From IMG/VR virus record IMGVR_UViG_3300034104_004615, positions 1 through 27,472 of that record: DNA of 27,472 nucleotides. One strand, written 5' to 3'. Position numbers and translations under genes: made by a program. Below the pieces are notes generated by a model. That model was not told the origin of the DNA and did no database searches. It worked only from the letters and a program-made list of their open reading frames with translations. This document shows positions 12,231-18,459 of the stretch, piece by piece; the stretch's first letter is position 1; the number at the start of each line of letters is the position of its first letter. The DNA is from a virus.

Positions 12231-12795
12231 CCTGACGCCGGAACAGATGCAAACGGCGGTCTTGAGGGCCATCCGCGAACTTCCGCGAATGCCGAGACCT
12301 GCCGAGCTTCGTGAGTTGGCCGGCGCCAACGTGGCCGAAGATACGCGAGCCGTTGAGGCTTGGAGCGACGTGCAGCGGGCGGTTGCCATCGGGCCGTACA
12401 AGTGGATCGACTTTGGCGACCAACGCATCAACGCGACTATTCGCAGCATGGGCGGCTGGCCTAACTTTTTGGAGTCGTTCAACGATGCCGAATCCGAAAA
12501 GTGGGCACGGCATAATTTTCTCAAAGCCTACCTAACCGTTGGCGACAGGCTATCGCCCGAGTCGTGCCGACCGCTGATTGGGCTTGGCGAGAAAACTTGC
12601 GTCGCTGGCAAGATGGTCGACCCGGTTGTGCGGATCGAATGCGATAGCCCGGAGCGGCGAACCGCGATTGAGTACAGGCCGATAACGGCACCAATCACCC
12701 CCCCCGCGATGGCCGAATCGATAACCGCCCATCCCACAACGGGCCCGGCGTGGCGCGAACGAATCCCAGTAACTTTCCGCAAGGTGCCGACATGA
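12100..12795 (+). CDS. replication protein P-like (helicase-loader position)
   Basis: The 231-residue protein starts at ATG 12100, with GGGAGGAAAA upstream. The N-terminal half (KLFSTLLMGLLQSHQVEASEAMLQVYFLALADLTPEQMQTAVLRAIRELPRMPRPAELREL) has the pattern of phage proteins placed after the initiator: a helical layer followed by an MP(R/K)PAE(L/I) turn. The family, by analogy with lambda P, may recruit or load the replicative helicase. A W-containing middle (YKWIDFGDQRINATIRSMGGWPNFLESF) also fits. Its 5' end lies inside the initiator gene in another frame. An alternative TTG at 12070 has no better ribosome-binding site. Confidence 0.65.
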   Translation: MYSDDSKNLDSSKLFSTLLMGLLQSHQVEASEAMLQVYFLALADLTPEQMQTAVLRAIRELPRMPRPAELRELAGANVAEDTRAVEAWSDVQRAVAIGPYKWIDFGDQRINATIRSMGGWPNFLESFNDAESEKWARHNFLKAYLTVGDRLSPESCRPLIGLGEKTCVAGKMVDPVVRIECDSPERRTAIEYRPITAPITPPAMAESITAHPTTGPAWRERIPVTFRKVPT

Positions 12796-13079
12796 CCGAC
12801 GAATTTGAGCAGCGGTTGCAAACCGATTTTATTTTTGACGGATGCAAGCAGGACGTTATCGACTTGTGGCTATCCAATCGATCAAGCTGGTATCCGGCTA
12901 CTTTGCTAAAGGTGGGATCGGATGGATTTTTAAGGTGCAGCGTAACCGGCGTACGTTGTCACCCACTTAGTGTTTATCCGAAATTTTGTCGTCTCAACAC
13001 AATGCGGTACATAGCGTGCACAAGCGGCGAGTGTCTTTATGTCTTTGAAGCTTGCAAGCGTGGCGAGGTGCCGACATGA
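12792..13079 (+). CDS. hypothetical Cys-containing protein
   Basis: This 95-residue protein starts at ATG 12792 (ATGA overlap) behind AAGGTGCCGAC, a junction sequence reused twice downstream. It reads MTDEFEQRLQTDFIFDGCKQDVIDLWLSNRSSWYPATLL, then a beta-rich part (FLRCSVTGVRCHPLSVYPKFCRL... CTSGECLYVFEACKRG) with seven cysteines spread through the chain. Metal binding is possible, but the spacing is not a standard ribbon. No family recognised. Confidence 0.6.
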   Translation: MTDEFEQRLQTDFIFDGCKQDVIDLWLSNRSSWYPATLLKVGSDGFLRCSVTGVRCHPLSVYPKFCRLNTMRYIACTSGECLYVFEACKRGEVPT

Positions 13080-13312
13080 GCGACGACAGCAAACCAGACT
13101 TGGTAAATCATCCACCGCATTACACGCAGCATCCAAGCGGCGTCGAGTGTATTCAGATCACCGAGCATCTAAACTTCTGTCTCGGCAACGCCGTCAAGTA
13201 CATTTGGCGACGCGGAGAAAAAGACGACGAAATCCAAGACCTGAAAAAAGCCGCTTGGTACATCAATCGAGAGATCGCACGACTAGAAAAGCAGCGAGAG
13301 GTGGCAACATGA
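13076..13312 (+). CDS. DUF3310 family protein
   Basis: The 78-residue product reads VNHPPHYTQHPSGVECIQIT then EHLNFCLGNAVKYIWRRGEKDDEIQDLKKAAWYINREI, an almost full match to the DUF3310 (SaV-like) consensus: HPxHY, G.E.I..., F..GNA.KYI.R and DL.KA..YI. These small proteins are widespread in phages, usually next to nucleotide-metabolism or replication genes, and sometimes occur as domains of nucleotide kinases. The biochemical role is not established. The start ATG overlaps the previous stop and follows GAGGTGCCGAC. Confidence 0.9.
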   Translation: MSDDSKPDLVNHPPHYTQHPSGVECIQITEHLNFCLGNAVKYIWRRGEKDDEIQDLKKAAWYINREIARLEKQREVAT

Positions 13313-14025
13313 ACTCACGATCGAAAACAGTTTGGCAGCAATGGGTCGAGAAAGTCGAGGCCGCTTGGCCGGTAGCCGCGTCACAAATTGCGAGTATTTG
13401 CGATTGTGACGAACGCACGGCGACACGTATACGCGACTCGATCGCAAGCAGCCGCGGCGAAGATCCGCCCAAACTAAAGATCGGGGCGAAAAGAGTCGAG
13501 ATAGACGAACAAATTATCGAGCACGTTGTTAAGAACTGGCCGATGTCGGCGGACGCGATCGGAAAGAAATTCGGCTTGGGCTGGACGTTGTCGCGACGGC
13601 ACAGGAATGAGGCAATATCGCGTCACAATTTGCCAACTGACATCTGCCGGATTAAAGCGATACGGCATAACGAAATGCAGTTTGCTAAGTTGGATGCGAT
13701 CCGTGCAGAAAGGGGCGACGACAATTTGCTGCGCGAAGATTTGCGTTATCTTGTCGGATGTAGCTGGGACACGATTACAAATTGGAAACTAGCACGCGGT
13801 CTGCCGGTCAGAGTGCTCAAGCGCAAGGCACCGCCAAAGCGGACCATGACAAGCGTCTATGAGGCTAGAAAAGCAAGAGAGCAAGCGGCCGAGCCGGTTG
13901 TGAAGCCCAGGCCGCAAGCCTACGCGCTAGGCCGCCGATTTCGAAACAAGCGATCGGGCGAAGTTGTGCCGGCGTTTTTTTCCGTGAGCGGTTCCGAGGT
14001 TAAGTTTTTTGAGGTGCCGACGTGA
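13309..14025 (+). CDS. multi helix-turn-helix DNA-binding protein (putative)
   Basis: This 238-residue protein starts at ATG 13309, with GAGAGGTGGCAAC upstream. Three consecutive segments look like helix-turn-helix units: AASQIASICDCDERTATRIRDSI, SADAIGKKFGLGWTLSRRHRNEAI and LREDLRYLVGCSWDTITNWKLARG, the first two each preceded by a W-P pair. A basic, Pro-rich linker and a short C-terminal beta part (YALGRRFRNKRSGEVVPAFFSVSGSEVKFFEVPT) follow. The pattern suggests a sequence-specific DNA-binding protein, perhaps a regulator of middle or late genes since it lies just before RusA and the late promoter. No known regulator family is matched with certainty. Confidence 0.6.
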   Translation: MNSRSKTVWQQWVEKVEAAWPVAASQIASICDCDERTATRIRDSIASSRGEDPPKLKIGAKRVEIDEQIIEHVVKNWPMSADAIGKKFGLGWTLSRRHRNEAISRHNLPTDICRIKAIRHNEMQFAKLDAIRAERGDDNLLREDLRYLVGCSWDTITNWKLARGLPVRVLKRKAPPKRTMTSVYEARKAREQAAEPVVKPRPQAYALGRRFRNKRSGEVVPAFFSVSGSEVKFFEVPT

Positions 14026-14405
14026 TTAAATTTCAAATTAAGGCCCGTCCGCAGCCGAAGGAGCGGCCGTATCTGATACGCGGCAACAAGCGGCGAACGC
14101 CTCCGCGAACAGTCAACTTTGAGTTGACGGTTGCGGCGGAGTTTCGCGCACAACATCCGTTCCATGAGCTTTTTACAGGGCCGGTTGGTATGTTCGTCGA
14201 TATTCAGTTTCGGCGGCCGAAGACGGTTGCGAAGGGCTATTGGCACACAAATCCAGGCGACGCCAGCAACGTCGTAAAAGCGATCGAGGACGGCCTAAAC
14301 CGCGTCGCGTGGGCTGACGACCGACAGGTCGCAGATTTACACGCAAAAAAGCACTGGGGCGACAGCGACCGAATCGTCGTATCGATTTGGCCTCTAGAGG
14401 AATAA
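14022..14405 (+). CDS. rusA: RusA-type Holliday junction resolvase
   Basis: The 127-residue protein starts at GTG 14022 (overlap with previous TGA) and opens IKARPQPKERPYL, the RusA P..K.RPR strand. The catalytic region is NPGDASNVVKAIEDGLNRVAWADDRQVADLHAKKHW: D80, K86 and D99/D100 match Asp70, Lys76 and Asp91 of E. coli RusA, while the Asp72 position is Ser82. DxSN variants occur in other phage RusA proteins, so activity is still likely. RusA dimers cut four-way junctions symmetrically, resolving recombination or replication intermediates before packaging. Length is normal. Confidence 0.9.
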   Translation: MIKFQIKARPQPKERPYLIRGNKRRTPPRTVNFELTVAAEFRAQHPFHELFTGPVGMFVDIQFRRPKTVAKGYWHTNPGDASNVVKAIEDGLNRVAWADDRQVADLHAKKHWGDSDRIVVSIWPLEE

Positions 14406-14462
14406 TTCCAAAAAAAAATGCCAGATCGGGCTATTGCAACGATTGCCGATTGTCGATACAAC
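14401..14462 (+). promoter_or_regulatory. conserved intergenic element, copy 2, with promoter-like pair
   Basis: The blocks AATAATTC, AAAAAATGCCA, GGGCT and TTGTCGATACAA repeat the order seen at 1352-1400. Here TTGCAA (14434-14439) and TACAAC (14457-14462) are 17 bp apart, a weak sigma70-type promoter whose -10 lies in the last conserved block. It would transcribe the genes from 14502 on. Confidence 0.5.
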
Positions 14463-14501
14463 TATGGGGCAGGCAGTAATCAACGCGAACAGGTGACAAC
14501 G

Positions 14502-14669
14502 ATGAAAAACGAAATCTTAAACGCATTACGAACGATTGGCAGTCAACCAACAAGCGTTTTGTCATACGCTTTTGGTTCAGGATTTGCCAAAGCAATAAAA
14601 GCTTTGCACAGCGAAGGAAAAGTTGAAAAAACCAAAAACGGATGGAAAGCAACGCAGGTGACAGCATGA
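14502..14669 (+). CDS. small winged-helix-like protein
   Basis: This 55-residue protein starts at ATG 14502 behind AGGTGACAAC. MKNEILNALRTIGSQPTSVL plus SYAFGSGFAKAIKALHSEGKVEKTKNGWKAT has the helix-helix-helix-wing pattern of a minimal winged helix, with K(V/I)EK..NGW as the beta-hairpin wing. It is probably DNA-binding and may be a small regulator. It is slightly A+T-richer than its neighbours. Confidence 0.55.
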   Translation: MKNEILNALRTIGSQPTSVLSYAFGSGFAKAIKALHSEGKVEKTKNGWKATQVTA

Positions 14670-15016
14670 ACGGACTAACGGCGGCGGATGTCAGAAATTT
14701 AACCGGAGCAATTAGCCAGTCAGCCGACCGGTACAGGGCAAGCGGCAAAAAGGAGATAGCAGGAGCGTTAGACGATTTGCTGTACGCCATTAACGAAATG
14801 CAACGATACAACACCACCCAAGCAAGCCGGCCCGACAGGGTGGGTGATGAGTGTTGGTATGCTCTTTGGGACGTCGATAACGGACGTTGGGACTGGAGGC
14901 GTGGAATCTTTCGAGGAATTTGCGATCGCAGTTATCCGTTTGTCGCAGAGGACGCGATCACAAAAAGTCTAGAGCTTTGTCTGCATGTAAATTTTTCCGC
15001 AGAGGCCCCGAAATGA
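14666..15016 (+). CDS. hypothetical protein
   Basis: This 116-residue protein starts at ATG 14666 (ATGA overlap), with CAGGTGACAGC before it. An N-terminal helical half (LTAADVRNLTGAISQSADRYRASGKKEIAGALDDLLYAINEMQRY) is followed by a Trp-rich half (GDECWYALWDVDNGRWDWRRGIFRGICDRSYPFVAEDAITKSLELCLHVNF). Family not recognised. Confidence 0.6.
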   Translation: MNGLTAADVRNLTGAISQSADRYRASGKKEIAGALDDLLYAINEMQRYNTTQASRPDRVGDECWYALWDVDNGRWDWRRGIFRGICDRSYPFVAEDAITKSLELCLHVNFSAEAPK

Positions 15017-15195
15017 CCTACGATCCTTGCCGACAACTTGGCCGCGTGCCGGACGCAATGTGGGCACAACTCAAAGCCGCGGCCGCCCGGGCTGGCGTGC
15101 CGTTCACGGCGTGGGCGGTTGAAGGGCTGTTGTGGTACGAACAAAAGCAACTAAAGGAGATAAAAAAATGTGGAAAGAATACAAAGAGCCGATAA
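15013..15195 (+). CDS. small ribbon-helix-helix-like protein
   Basis: This 60-residue protein is coupled by ATGA. RVPDAMWAQLKAAAARAGVPFTAWAVEGLLWYEQKQL has the spacing of a ribbon-helix-helix: a short strand, a helix, a G-V turn and a second helix. It may be an autoregulator or DNA-binding accessory. Its last 28 bases overlap the next gene, whose AAGGAGAT ribosome-binding site it contains. Confidence 0.55.
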   Translation: MTYDPCRQLGRVPDAMWAQLKAAAARAGVPFTAWAVEGLLWYEQKQLKEIKKCGKNTKSR

Positions 15196-15563
15196 TTGCG
15201 TTGGTGTTCTGCTTGTCAATCGCGGCGACGTTTCTTGGTTTTTTGCTATGGGCGGTTCCGACGTATGGCGTTTGGCGTGCCGGGCTAAGCGGCAAAGCGG
15301 CGTTGATGCAGGCGGAGCAAGAAAAGCAAATCCAAGTTGAGCAAGCTAAGGCAGAGTTAGAATCGGCTAAGCTTCGCGCGGAGGCTATTCAGATCGTCGG
15401 CGAAATGTCGCAAAAGTATCCTGAATATCGAACACAGGAATTTATCGGAGCGTTTGCCGATGCGATCAAATCGGGCGAAGTCGAGCAAATTATTTACGTG
15501 CCCACCGAAGCGAACATTCCCATTGTTGAGTCGGGTCGCGTTTCAATGAGGGCCGAACGATGA
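15168..15563 (+). CDS. SPFH/HflK-like phage membrane protein
   Basis: This 131-residue protein starts at ATG 15168 behind a strong AAGGAGAT. It has one N-terminal membrane span (IIALVFCLSIAATFLGFLLW), then AVPTYGVWRAGLSGKAALMQAEQEKQIQVEQAKAELESAKLRAEAI, a long charged coiled coil, then QKYPEYRTQEFIGAFADAIKSGEVEQIIYVPTEANIPIVESGR. This arrangement matches short phage proteins annotated as membrane protease subunit, related to the coiled-coil end of stomatin/HflK proteins. They lack protease residues. By analogy with HflKC, it might shield phage proteins from FtsH or organise the membrane; that is inference. Confidence 0.75.
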   Translation: MWKEYKEPIIALVFCLSIAATFLGFLLWAVPTYGVWRAGLSGKAALMQAEQEKQIQVEQAKAELESAKLRAEAIQIVGEMSQKYPEYRTQEFIGAFADAIKSGEVEQIIYVPTEANIPIVESGRVSMRAER

Positions 15564-15826
15564 CACAACCAACCGACACGCTTGTCGAAAACCTTCGGAA
15601 GCTTGCAGTCGATCTTGAAGGTGGCAACTACGGCGACGCCGATAAACTTGTCACATTGGCGGCTGACAGGATCGATGAACTCGTTGCTGCCATTTTGCAT
15701 CTCGCCGATAGATGGGAGGAAAAAAATAGACAATTCAAAAACGCCGAAAAGCATTTTTATCAAGCCGCCGAAGAGCTTAAAAAGCTTGAAGCTGAAAACG
15801 CAAAACTGAGAGGATGGAAGCAATGA
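15560..15826 (+). CDS. small coiled-coil protein, paralogue family member 2
   Basis: This 88-residue protein (MTQPTDTLVENLRKLAVDLEGGN...) is coupled to the SPFH-like gene by ATGA. It is highly helical, with a C-terminal coiled coil (EEKNRQFKNAEKHFYQAAEELKKLEAENAKLRGW). The N-terminal half resembles the products of 910 and 15823: T-D/DT opening, LRKLAVDLEGG...DADKLVTLAADRI against LRELAKDLTEC...YAGQLTLEASDRL. It is likely an oligomerising small protein of unknown role. Confidence 0.65.
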   Translation: MTQPTDTLVENLRKLAVDLEGGNYGDADKLVTLAADRIDELVAAILHLADRWEEKNRQFKNAEKHFYQAAEELKKLEAENAKLRGWKQ

Positions 15827-16065
15827 CACAACGAACTGACACGGCAACGCTGATCGACGCGGTCGAAGCCGTGATCGGAGTTTCCGGCGGAGAATTGCAT
15901 AAGCTGCTCGTTGCGGTCGCCGGTCGGCTTGAAGAGCAGGAAGCGACGATCCGGCATTTGCGTGTTGAGCTTTGCAATGCTTCGGCGGTAGCGATGGAGC
16001 ACGTCGAGGCGGTAAAGACGTTCCGGGCTGAAATCGACCTGCTAAACAAGCGGTCGAAAAGCTAA
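15823..16065 (+). CDS. small coiled-coil protein, paralogue family member 3
   Basis: ATG 15823 overlaps the previous stop (ATGA), with GAGAGGATG upstream, giving 80 residues: MTQRTDTATLIDAVEAVIGV then SGGELHKLLVAVAGRLEEQEATIRHLRVEL. The opening MTQ-TDT matches its immediate neighbour, pointing to a local duplication that has diverged. An in-frame ATG at 15814 would add three residues. The gene's 3' end forms part of a hairpin that overlaps the late promoter. Confidence 0.6.
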   Translation: MTQRTDTATLIDAVEAVIGVSGGELHKLLVAVAGRLEEQEATIRHLRVELCNASAVAMEHVEAVKTFRAEIDLLNKRSKS

Positions 16066-16097
16066 CCGCTTGACAAAGCTTGCCAATTAGCTAGAAT
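16047..16097 (+). promoter_or_regulatory. late promoter with overlapping hairpin
   Basis: TTGACA (16070-16075, perfect consensus) and TAGAAT (16092-16097) are 16 bp apart, the best sigma70-type promoter in the window. It lies at the start of the lysis, fibre and packaging genes. CAAGCGGT (16047-16054) and ACCGCTTG (16065-16072) are an 8-bp inverted repeat whose right arm covers the start of the -35, so a bound protein could block or recruit polymerase. There is no T-run, so it is a poor terminator. Confidence 0.65.
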
Positions 16098-16130
16098 CCG
16101 GCGTACTCTCTTTTCTTCACGGAGTCGCCG

Positions 16131-16478
16131 ATGCTGTTTCAGCGCATTCGAAAATCTATAGAATTTGCCAACGTTCGCCGAAAGCGTAACGAATGCGCCC
16201 GAGAGGGATTGACGCAAGAGCAAGTCAATTTTGCTTATCAGTTGGCCGCCGAGACCATTGCCATCGGTGAGTTTTTTGGCGTCGAGCAGCTTCAATCAAG
16301 CCTCCAGGAAAAAGTCGCGGGTCGATACAATCTCGATCCGGCGACCATTTATCTTTTGGTCCAGTTGATTATTTTGGTCTACAAAGCTTACCAGTGGGCC
16401 AAAGAAAACGGGCTGTTGAGCGACGGCAACCCGTTCGGAAGCGTGGCAGACATTCGCGAACTTATCGAGGGCAAGTAA
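16131..16478 (+). CDS. first gene of the late/lysis cassette, hypothetical
   Basis: The 115-residue protein starts at ATG 16131 behind CACGGAG, 34 bases after the promoter -10. It has a basic N-terminus (MLFQRIRKSIEFANVRRKRNECAR), a helical middle (QVNFAYQLAAETIAIGEFFGVEQLQ), a hydrophobic segment LDPATIYLLVQLIILVYKAYQWA (about 73-95) and a polar tail. The hydrophobic stretch could be a membrane-associated helix. Family unknown. Position suggests a role in lysis or virion assembly. Confidence 0.65.
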   Translation: MLFQRIRKSIEFANVRRKRNECAREGLTQEQVNFAYQLAAETIAIGEFFGVEQLQSSLQEKVAGRYNLDPATIYLLVQLIILVYKAYQWAKENGLLSDGNPFGSVADIRELIEGK

Positions 16479-16669
16479 TGGATTGGGCATCAATCGGCCG
16501 CGGTGCGGCAATAGCGATCGGCGGGGCTGCTTTGACCTTTGCAGCGACGGTACTTATCCCCGCGATGCAGGCAAGCGGAAACGCTACGCTGTTGATGGTG
16601 GCCGCTTTCGCGTCGGTTGCGATCAACATCGCGCGAAAGGCACTTGAGCAAAAAGAGCCATCGGCATGA
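16478..16669 (+). CDS. small two-span membrane protein, holin candidate
   Basis: This 63-residue protein is coupled by TAATG. It has two hydrophobic spans, GRGAAIAIGGAALTFAATVLIPAM and ATLLMVAAFASVAINIA, separated by a short polar turn (QASGN), and a charged C-terminus RKALEQKEPSA. Size, two spans and a charged tail are typical of class II holins, and a putative wall- or envelope-degrading protease lies about 1.1 kb downstream. Other small membrane proteins nearby are alternative holins or antiholins. Confidence 0.55.
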   Translation: MDWASIGRGAAIAIGGAALTFAATVLIPAMQASGNATLLMVAAFASVAINIARKALEQKEPSA

Positions 16670-16929
16670 GCTGGGAAAAGTACATACCTGCAGCATTGGC
16701 CGCGGGTGCGGCGGTGGTGTTGTTCGGCGACAAATTGCGTGCCGTTGTTGGCAACGCTTGGGGGCGTGGAGCCACGGCCAGCGGCGAGAAGAAATTCTTG
16801 TCTTTGGTCGTGGCGTCACGTAGTCTGATCGAGCATTTCGAGAGCACGGGCAACTCGGAAGGACTAGAGGCGGCCAGGAGGGCCGCAGCCCTTTTATTTG
16901 AAGCCGACAAGCCGGAGCCAAAGGCGTGA
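16666..16929 (+). CDS. small membrane-anchored protein
   Basis: This 87-residue protein is coupled by ATGA. It has one N-terminal hydrophobic segment (YIPAALAAGAAVVLFGDKL) and a soluble helical part (KKFLSLVVASRSLIEHFESTGNSEGLEAARRAAALLFEADKPEPKA). Its place directly after the holin candidate suggests a lysis or membrane role, for example an antiholin or spanin-like partner, but no motif proves this. Confidence 0.55.
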   Translation: MSWEKYIPAALAAGAAVVLFGDKLRAVVGNAWGRGATASGEKKFLSLVVASRSLIEHFESTGNSEGLEAARRAAALLFEADKPEPKA

Positions 16930-17300
16930 GCCAAACAACGCGAATCGGCTTTGCCCTATTGCTCTTGGCCGCTGCCATTTGGTTTCGCGGATCGGCTGGA
17001 GGATCGGGCGGCGAAGGCGGTCTGTGGGTGTTGGTGGTGAAGGATGGCAGCAAGCCGCAAGAGCTAACCGAGAGCCAAGGCGTCGTCGCCAATTCGCTGC
17101 GGTTGAAAGAGGCGGTTGACGCGAATGGTGGTAAGTATCTTTCGCAAGATTGGCGGGATGACTTTTCGCAACTTGGCTACTGGGGCGAATTGAAAAAGGC
17201 GGTTGAAAAGCCGCCGGCGATTGTGGTTTCAAGCGGTGGGCGGATCGTCGTAAATAAGATCCCGGAATCGGTCGATGCGGCGATAGGGTTGATCAAATGA
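16926..17300 (+). CDS. exported protein, possible thioredoxin-fold without CxxC
   Basis: This 124-residue protein starts at GTG 16926 (overlap with previous TGA). The N-terminus MSQTTRIGFALLLLAAAIWF is a signal peptide or anchor, followed by a Gly-rich linker. The rest, LWVLVVKDGSKPQELTE..., then a helix, then KPPAIVVSSGGRIVVNKIPESVDAAIGLIK, has the order strand-helix-(P)P-strand-GG-strand-helix seen in thioredoxin-like folds, with PPAIVV at the cis-Pro position. No active-site cysteine pair is present. The fold is inference. Its neighbour does carry CxxC, which strengthens the idea. Confidence 0.5.
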   Translation: MSQTTRIGFALLLLAAAIWFRGSAGGSGGEGGLWVLVVKDGSKPQELTESQGVVANSLRLKEAVDANGGKYLSQDWRDDFSQLGYWGELKKAVEKPPAIVVSSGGRIVVNKIPESVDAAIGLIK

Positions 17301-17629
17301 ACCTCGCCGAACGAATAGGAGTCGTGATTATGCTATGGGTGGCAGTTTTGACAGCGGCGTTTTTTCTCAACAGCGGCGACGGAAGGCACGATCCGGTAAA
17401 AGATCCGGTTACTGGCATTGAAGTCGATAGGCCGACCGTGATCATGATCACCAAAGAAGGATGTGCGCCGTGCGAGCAGATGAAGCGTGAGACGTTGCCG
17501 AAAGCCATGGACAATGGCTACGCAATTTGGACGATCGAACGCAAGGCCGAACGCTACCCAACCACGAGAATCTGGAACGGCCGCGAGTGGCGTCAACGGT
17601 CGGGCTTTTTTCGGTGGGGTGATCGATGA
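17297..17629 (+). CDS. membrane-anchored thioredoxin-like protein (CAPC)
   Basis: This 110-residue protein starts at ATG 17297 (ATGA overlap). An N-terminal hydrophobic segment (IGVVIMLWVAVLTAAFFLNSG) is a signal anchor. After a polar linker, PTVIMITKEGCAPCEQMKRETLPKAMDNGYAIWTIERKAERYPTTRIWNGREW follows: a thioredoxin strand, the redox CAPC active site at the helix start, then the alpha2-beta3 region and a YPTT cis-Pro loop. The domain is short, lacking a full C-terminal helix. It would act as a periplasmic or extracytoplasmic thiol-disulfide protein. The gene directly downstream encodes a cysteine protease, which needs a reduced thiol, suggesting functional pairing. Confidence 0.8.
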   Translation: MNLAERIGVVIMLWVAVLTAAFFLNSGDGRHDPVKDPVTGIEVDRPTVIMITKEGCAPCEQMKRETLPKAMDNGYAIWTIERKAERYPTTRIWNGREWRQRSGFFRWGDR

Positions 17630-18459
17630 CGTATCAATCGGACCTCGGGTCAAACCCGTTGATCATCGACGACGGCAACGCATTGAAGCTAGTCGATCAG
17701 TGGCGGCAAGAAGGACTTACATTTGGTGGGATGTCGCGAGATTACAATTCTGCACCGTTTGGATCGGCGAACAAGCCGTCGAAGTTATTTCAATACACGT
17801 TCGAGAGCGACCGCGGAAAGCTTCGTGACCGGATTCAAAGAGCGGATGAAAACAAGACGACTCCCGATGATTGGCGGCGAGCGGCCGGAGTGCCAATTCT
17901 AAATCAAGGCCAATGGGGATATTGTTGGTTTTTTGGCCCGACCGGTGCGATGATGACCTGCTACGCCATGACCGGCGGCGTGGTTCCTCACCTAAACGCA
18001 TTCCCGACCGCGTACCGCATCAAAAATGGTCGCAATGAAGGCGGCTGGGGCGAAGAGGCGTTGCGTGGCATCGAGCAATACGGCGTCGTCGAAGAGTCGC
18101 TATGGCCAGGGCTCGAAGCCAAGATGTCGAACTGGGACCGCCAAGAGGTCAGAGCCAACGCGGCTTTGCACAAGGTCACAGAGTCGCTTGAGCTTCCGCG
18201 GCGCGATATCTTGGCTCTTGTTTCCGTTCTTACCGATCCGATAAACCCGCGTCCGGTGACGGTCGGTTATGACTGGTGGGGCCACCTGATCTACGCCGTT
18301 CGAGCCGGTTGGAAAGACGGCAAGTTCTTAGTTAAAATCGTGAACAGTTGGAAAGAGACGTGGGGCGAAAAGGGCACCGCGTGGTTGACGGAATCTAAAG
18401 CGATCGCATCGGAGCAGATCGCAATTCAACGCGTTTCCCCATTGGTGTTAGCAGCATGA
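17626..18459 (+). CDS. papain-like (C1 family) cysteine protease, putative lysis enzyme
   Basis: The 277-residue protein contains NQGQWGYCWFF (93-103), matching papain's DQG.CGSCWAF: oxyanion Gln94 and catalytic Cys100 with the canonical six-residue spacing. WWGHLIYAVRAG supplies His220, and KIVNSWKETWGEKGTAWL supplies Asn240 with the NSW...WG...G signature. So Q, C, H and N are all present in order. The usual disulfide Cys before the active site is Trp97 here. It has no signal peptide, and about 80 residues precede the catalytic domain, perhaps a short prodomain. It lies after holin-like genes and no peptidoglycan hydrolase is visible, so it may be the lysin, cutting a protein-rich envelope, or a virion-entry protease. 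Confidence 0.85.
   Translation: MTYQSDLGSNPLIIDDGNALKLVDQWRQEGLTFGGMSRDYNSAPFGSANKPSKLFQYTFESDRGKLRDRIQRADENKTTPDDWRRAAGVPILNQGQWGYCWFFGPTGAMMTCYAMTGGVVPHLNAFPTAYRIKNGRNEGGWGEEALRGIEQYGVVEESLWPGLEAKMSNWDRQEVRANAALHKVTESLELPRRDILALVSVLTDPINPRPVTVGYDWWGHLIYAVRAGWKDGKFLVKIVNSWKETWGEKGTAWLTESKAIASEQIAIQRVSPLVLAA

Noticed and set aside
16490-17092. Reverse-strand open frame of 200 codons
   Set aside because: It is antisense to three well-supported coupled + genes, rich in Pro, Arg and Ser as expected from the complement, and has no neighbours on the minus strand.
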